From Hymenochaete sp. R1 (Eukaryota > Basidiomycota > Agaricomycetes > Hymenochaetales > Hymenochaetaceae): 64,000 nt of DNA. Below are positions 59,691 to 64,000 of the stretch, piece by piece; the first letter of the stretch is position 1; the number at the start of each line of letters is the position of its first letter. The notes beneath the pieces were generated by a model. It was not told the DNA's origin. It searched no databases and worked only from the letters and a program-made list of their open reading frames with translations. The DNA is taken from the NCBI GenBank assembly GCA_019400425.1, contig JAFREE010000004.1:372001-436000 (forward strand), read 5' to 3'. The position numbers and the translations under genes are program-made.

Positions 59691-60953
59691 ATGCCAGCGG
59701 CGACTGGCGAACCTTATTCTGATGAACAATCTGAAAATGGGAGCTCCGTCTATGCAGCATTAGCACGAACTCTGACGAGAAGTGCTGCTCTTTACTTCTC
59801 ACGACCAGTCCGGCTGTTTAGACCAAGTAAAGGCAGGCCCTCGCCCAATTTCTGATAGAGGTCACAGCTTAGGTGTTTGGTAGTATCGGGATGGATGTTT
59901 GTTCAAGGATTGGCCACTCAGAAAGGTCTGACAGCTTCTCCGCAGTTTATTAGAAGTTTGGTTCGAGATCATGGTGTGAGTGCTGTTCTTTTCACATCAG
60001 GCGGTTCTGCAAAAACTCATACTTTTATTGTAGTTTCTGGTTCTACCCCGTCACTTTCTTCCGCCTTTGCTTATCAATGCTATGCTCGGTAGTGTTCTTT
60101 GGACAACATACTCGGAGGCATCAAGCCTTCTAAATTCTCAGCTCGCACATCCTCTGACCGTTTCCCTAATATCAGGCGCCGCCGCTGGCGGGGCACAAGC
60201 AGTTTTAGCGGCCCCTGCAGAGAATGTGAGAATATTGCTTGAGGGCGGAACTTACGACGGTTGGTCATCGGCATGGAAAGACGTGTTTAGGTCATCCCAT
60301 GACGATGTCCGAGCTTCGAAAGCGGAACGCCTTCACGAAGCTCGTCAGGTCCGGCAATATATGAAGGAAGTGAGTGACATGGCGGGTCGAGGCTGGAACG
60401 GTCTTTCATGGGGTTTCTTCAAAGACAGTGCCGGTAAGTCAACTATGAGCTATCCCGCCAAGTGCATAGCTATCAAACTTACCGTTTTCCCGTAATGATA
60501 GGTTTTGCCGTTTTTTTCTCCATGTTCGAACTTACGAGGCGTGCTTCGTCGATGGTGAGGGATCAAAGTAAACAGGCTTTGCAAGCGTTTGATGACAGGC
60601 GTCCAGCATATGCCCACGTCTCACGTATCATGCATGGGACATGTCTTGTTGGTGGGGGAATACTGAGCGGCATGGCATACGAGATGGTCGCTAGACCATT
60701 CGATGAGGCTCGCCGTGTTGTACATGCTCAACGAGTTTCCGATCCGGCACACCGGACATTCACAGCAGGAATGGGCGCATTACTTCATAGGTCTCGGGAG
60801 GACGGAATTAGGTCTTTTTTCCGAGCTCCAGTAATACACGAAACGGAAATTTCCTCACTTCGCTCACGACTTTTTCGCCTTCTCGCTCGCATGGGGCCCT
60901 GGGGTGTTGGATTTCTTGTATGGGAAAGTTTTGGACCAGGGTTATCGACTTAG
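59691..60953 (+). CDS. Mitochondrial-carrier-like membrane protein
   Basis: A 359-aa protein of the fungal SLC25-like group. Exons: 59691-59826, 59884-59975, 60034-60433, 60502-60953. Signs of the carrier fold: LISGAAAGGAQAVLAAPAENVRILLEG (Px[DE]xx[RK] replaced by PAENVRI), ISGWMFVQGLA, WNGLSWGFFKDSAGFAVFFSMFE, and a third-repeat HGTCLVGGGILSGMAYEMVARPFDEARRVV with the PFDEARR variant of the motif. The repeats are degenerate and the first is barely recognisable, which is usual in this fungal-specific carrier group. Substrate unknown. It is divergent from the ALKBH7-like gene. Confidence 0.75.
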
Positions 60954-61647
60954 ATCTATTCAAGGGTCTGTCAAACCTTACTCTACTGCCCTTTTAAATT
61001 TATGGTTATACAATGATGATGCATTGATACGCTTTGAACTTAATCTTGTCTTGCGTTCCGGATGGTCACCTGAAGGTGTATCAATATTGTGTGTGCACAA
61101 AGACCAAATCTCGGCATTCAGGCCCTGTTCGGCGCGCGTGCTTATGGTGCTCTTACGCCAGACCGCGCTTGTACAAGTATATAGTTTCACACACTCTCAC
61201 AGCAGGCATAGTCGAATTATTTGACCAAACATATTCATCAAAAAGTGTGAGATATATTCATTATATGTTTTGGGGGTTTCAAGGTCATTAATATTCGAAA
61301 ATATATTCTAATCCCCCTGCCAAAGTAAGGATATATTTTCGGATTTATTGACACAAAAAAACCCCAAAACATATAATGCATATGTTTCACGCTTTTTGAC
61401 GAATATGTTCAGCCAAATGATTCGACTATGCCTGCTGTGTCTGGGATGAATCAGCCTTTTCACACTTTCCTTTGGCCGCAGAGCGTGGGAATGCAAGCAC
61501 GCGCGCTGGGTTCCTCAACAATTCACAAGAGATCACTCACTGGCACTTTCCAGATGGTTGACGTAATCAACGCGTCTCAAACACTCATCTCGATTCGCAA
61601 ATTCTTCTTCTTCATTCTTGACACTTTGGCCTTAACTTCCTTCAATC
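60954..61647. other. Intergenic region carrying a hairpin element
   Basis: 694 bp between two same-strand genes. It holds the 242-bp inverted-repeat element listed next, and otherwise the 3' region of the carrier gene and the CHORD promoter. No protein gene is supported. Confidence 0.6.
61198..61439. mobile_element. Hairpin MITE-like element, long terminal inverted repeats
   Basis: The left arm (61198-61283) starts CACAGCAGGCATAGTCGAAT. The right arm (61352-61439) is its reverse complement with about 80-85% identity over some 85 bp; blocks such as CATTATATGTTTTGGGG are shared exactly. A 68-bp spacer lies between. There is no ORF. Almost the whole element can fold on itself, which fits a MITE or foldback element. 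A transcript through it would make a long hairpin RNA. Confidence 0.8.
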
Positions 61648-63063
61648 ATGCCGGTCTGTGCTCATAATGGCTGCAAGAAAGAATTTACAGTGGAGAAAAA
61701 CGTCAACGGAGCCTGCAAATATCATCCGGGCGCACCAGTGAGTTCATTATACTTCAGTTTCATTCAGATTCAGCGCATTGATTGATGTTTCGAACCAATC
61801 AGCTATTCCACGAAGGGTTCAAGTCGTGGGGATGCTGCTCAGATAGAAATAGACCAGTTGACGACTTTAACGAGTTCGTTAAAATAGAGGTGCAAGCATC
61901 AATGGCTTCCTTGCCCGTCGTGTTTACTTATATGCAACGAAGGGATGCACGACAGGTCTCCACGAGGCGGAACAGCCCAAGCCGAAAATATCTGAGCTTC
62001 CTCAATCATCCACACAACCTATGGCGGCCTTCAATACCAAACCTGAAGTGTATGGTGCGCCTTCACCAATGCCATTATTCCAAACACCATCCACAGCCGT
62101 ATCAAAACCAAAAGTGCCCATTACTGTGGTCGAGGAAGAAGACGATCTTAGTGCGCTTGTGAATCCCGGCTCGAAATGTAAAAGGAATGGGTGTAAGGCG
62201 GAATTCGTGAGCGACGAGATCAGTAGGAGCGGAGAGGGGGAGGATGGTGTGTGCACTTACCATCCTGGTACCGTGAGTAGACGCGATTCCACCGGTATTG
62301 CCAATGCTTAGTTTGAAAATAGCCCATTTTTCACGAAGGAAGCAAGGTACGCACAATGACTGCCCAATGAACGAGTGCATAAGATCTCTGCTCTCAGGGT
62401 TACTTCTGTTGCAAACGGCGAGTTCTGGAGTTTGACGAATTCCTTAAAATCGAAGGGTGTAAGAAAGGTCGACATCTCTTCGTTCCCAAACGTACTGGAG
62501 ATGTGGTAAGCATGTTCCTACTTTAGCGAATAGAATAGTCTTTAGATTGGTTCTTATAGCCCGAAGAGGTTCAAGCGACATGCCGGATAGACCATTACCA
62601 GACGCCGCAGTCTGTATGCGTTTCTGTCTTTGCCAAACAAACAGACAAGGATCGTAGTAAAGTTGTCTTTGAAGACGAAAGGGTTAGTACGACTTAAAGC
62701 TCTTTCCGTACCGAATCTAAGTGTGACCTTTCGGATCAGATTCTACTTGATCTTTACCTTCCCGGCTCAAGACGATTTACGCGGACCCTGGAGCTTTATG
62801 GACGAATTATTCCAGAGCAATCAAACTTCACGATTATGGGAACAAAGGTACGATTTGTATTTTTCGAGCGCCTTTACCCCCTGACCTTTTCTTGAAAGGT
62901 GGAACTGGATCTGCAGAAAAGAGACGGAGGTAGCTGGAATCTCCTCGAGAAATCCGATCAGGATTTGGGCAACTTTCGACTTACTTTCGGTGTTGGCGGA
63001 CGGACGGGTACGATTGGTAGCAAAGAAGTCGTATTTTCGGAAGAAAATATGGTTAAAGTATGA
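61648..63063 (+). CDS. CHORD and CS domain co-chaperone (RAR1/CHORDC1 type)
   Basis: A 344-aa zinc-binding Hsp90 co-chaperone. Exons: 61648-61737, 61803-61889, 61943-62272, 62323-62346, 62398-62505, 62560-62682, 62740-62847, 62899-63063. Two CHORD modules: the first runs CAHNGCKKEF ... CKYHPGAPLFHEGFKSWGCC ... FNEFVKIEGCTTGLH; the second CKRNGCKAEF ... [23 protein letters not shown] ... DEFLKIEGCKKGRH. Each has the Cys/His pattern for two zinc ions. The CS (p23-like) domain follows: CRIDHYQTPQSVCVSVFAK, LDLYLPGSRRFTRTLELYG, TIMGTKVELDLQKRD. The metazoan CHORD-CS order is present; plant RAR1 lacks CS. Family role: Hsp90 with SGT1 in kinase or receptor stability. Confidence 0.94.
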
Positions 63064-63227
63064 GCTAAGTTGTACGACCGGTAATATTATGTATGTCTTC
63101 TATATGCACGAGAGCTGGATTTATGGAAGTGCTACATCACGATAATAATGAAACATGCTGCAAATAGGGTATGGAGCTGGCGTGTAAACTGTCAGGCGTA
63201 AATGAGACCAAAGAGACGTCGGTATGA

Positions 63228-64000
63228 CTATAGCAAGCCTGGTTTTTCAATCTCCTGATAGAATTGCAAGAAATCACCAGACTGTAGGTCATTGAACCCG
63301 CTAATGTTTATTCCGCACTCCATACCCTTTTTCACTTCCATTACATCTCTTTTGAGAATGCGAAGCGTCGAAAGAGTTCCTAATGACATGCTACTAAGTA
63401 ACCAAGAACGCTGTTGAGCTTCGGAGGAATGCTCACCTTCGTAGATGGATTCGCCTCCCCGAACCACACGGACGCGTTTTTCTTTCTCTACAATGCCGTT
63501 GGAGACACGGCATCCCGCGACCTTCATGATAACTTTACCCCTGCCCTGTATGTCGAATGTCTGAATTACGTTCGCCTCGCCGCAGACGCGCTTCTCAACG
63601 ATCTTGGGGAGTAGCTCTATGATCCGATCCTTCACATGATCCATGATATTATAAATGATTCTCGAGGAGTGAACGGAGACGTTGTTTTGGTTTGCGGCTT
63701 GGTCGGCCATCCTCGACAGTCCAACAGAAAAGGCGATGATCGTGGCTTGAAGTCATTGTTAGATCAAGGATAAGGGTTTCTTCGAAACACATACCGTCAG
63801 CAGCCTGCGCCAGCATGACATCCGATTCAGTCACTTCTCCAACGTCTTTATGAATGACTTTGGTTACGGCTTGTTTATTTCCGATACCTTCCACCGCAGA
63901 AGCGAGTGCTTCGACGCTTCCACTCACGTCCCCTTTGATAATAAGCCTGAGTTCTGCTACTCCGCTATCCTTCTCTCTCTCCACGGAAGTAGCAGTTCTA
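63228..64000 (-). CDS. IFM1: Mitochondrial translation initiation factor IF-2, C-terminal part
   Basis: The C-terminal half of a bacterial-type IF-2 GTPase that places initiator tRNA on the mitoribosome; its G domain lies beyond base 64000. Exons (minus): edge to 63795, 63745-63437, 63379-63228. Visible: LIIKGDVSGSVEALASAV and KQAVTKVIHKDVGEVTESDVMLA (domain III-like), then ATIIAFSVGLSRMADQAANQ, VHSSRIIYNIMDHVKDRI and the fMet-tRNA-binding domain IV with AGCRVSNGIVEKEKRVRVVR, LSTLRILKRDVMEVKKGMECGI and FNDLQSGDFLQFY. This matches bacterial and mitochondrial IF-2 rather than cytosolic eIF5B. Convergent with the CHORD gene. Confidence 0.95.

Noticed and set aside
59451..59729. Upstream start for the ALKBH7-like protein
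   Set aside because: Would overlap the divergent carrier gene and its extra residues are not needed for the fold; kept only as an alternative.

Overview
The window is nuclear DNA from a filamentous fungus, most likely a basidiomycete of the Agaricomycetes type. Evidence: genes are packed on both strands, almost every gene is split by introns of about 45-80 nt with GT(R)AGT donors and CTAAY-like branch points, very small exons are common, and the gene set is fungal (fungal Rab4-like GTPase, Zn2Cys6 regulator, NADH-type glutamate synthase, fungal CTL/PNS1, ATG2, Argonaute). Exon structures were rebuilt by hand from splice signals, reading phase and recognisable family motifs. A CDS length divisible by three was used as the internal check.

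Layout. 1-8.5 kb: 5' end of an Argonaute gene (-), YPT1/Rab1 (+), a membrane-anchored aspartic protease (+), a small zinc-ribbon protein (-), a transposon-like island (about 5.4-6.0 kb) holding a tRNA-derived SINE-like unit, and an MFS monocarboxylate-type transporter (+). 9-19.7 kb: eIF4A (+), a dual-specificity phosphatase (+), a Rab4-like GTPase (-), ATP synthase epsilon (+) facing cytochrome c oxidase subunit 5/IV (-), and a UBP3-type deubiquitinase (-). 20-31 kb: two divergent uncharacterised coiled-coil genes, the ribosome-collision ubiquitin ligase HEL2/ZNF598 (+), and a zinc-free MDR oxidoreductase (-). 31-46 kb: a small Zn2Cys6 protein with a perfect 18-bp tandem repeat (+), the TFIIIC WD40-like subunit TFC6 (-), mitoribosomal mL54 (+), a PNS1/CTL membrane protein (-), ATG2 (+) and RLP24 (-). 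46-64 kb: a RIB2-type deaminase (-), the 2159-aa glutamate synthase GLT1 (-), a reconstructed orphan gene (+), a gene-poor stretch with one coding-like remnant, an ALKBH7-like dioxygenase (-), a mitochondrial-carrier-like protein (+), a hairpin MITE-like element, a CHORD-CS protein (+) and the 3' part of mitochondrial IF-2 (-) running off the window.

The genes are mainly housekeeping: vesicle traffic (YPT1, Rab4-like, ATG2), translation and its quality control (eIF4A, HEL2, RLP24, mL54, mtIF-2), oxidative phosphorylation (ATP15, COX5), nitrogen assimilation (GLT1) and ubiquitin turnover (UBP3, HEL2). They are not co-transcribed; neighbours are mostly divergent or convergent pairs. I see no gene cluster for a secondary metabolite, no CRISPR array, no classical tRNA or rRNA gene, and no clear new multi-gene system. 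The most unusual signals are the inverted-repeat/SINE island at 5.4-6.0 kb, the 242-bp hairpin at 61.2 kb, the repeat-bearing Zn2Cys6 gene with a GC-AG intron inside its zinc cluster, a Rab lacking the switch-II glutamine, a frame break in ATG2, and an orphan gene at 54.9-56.1 kb.
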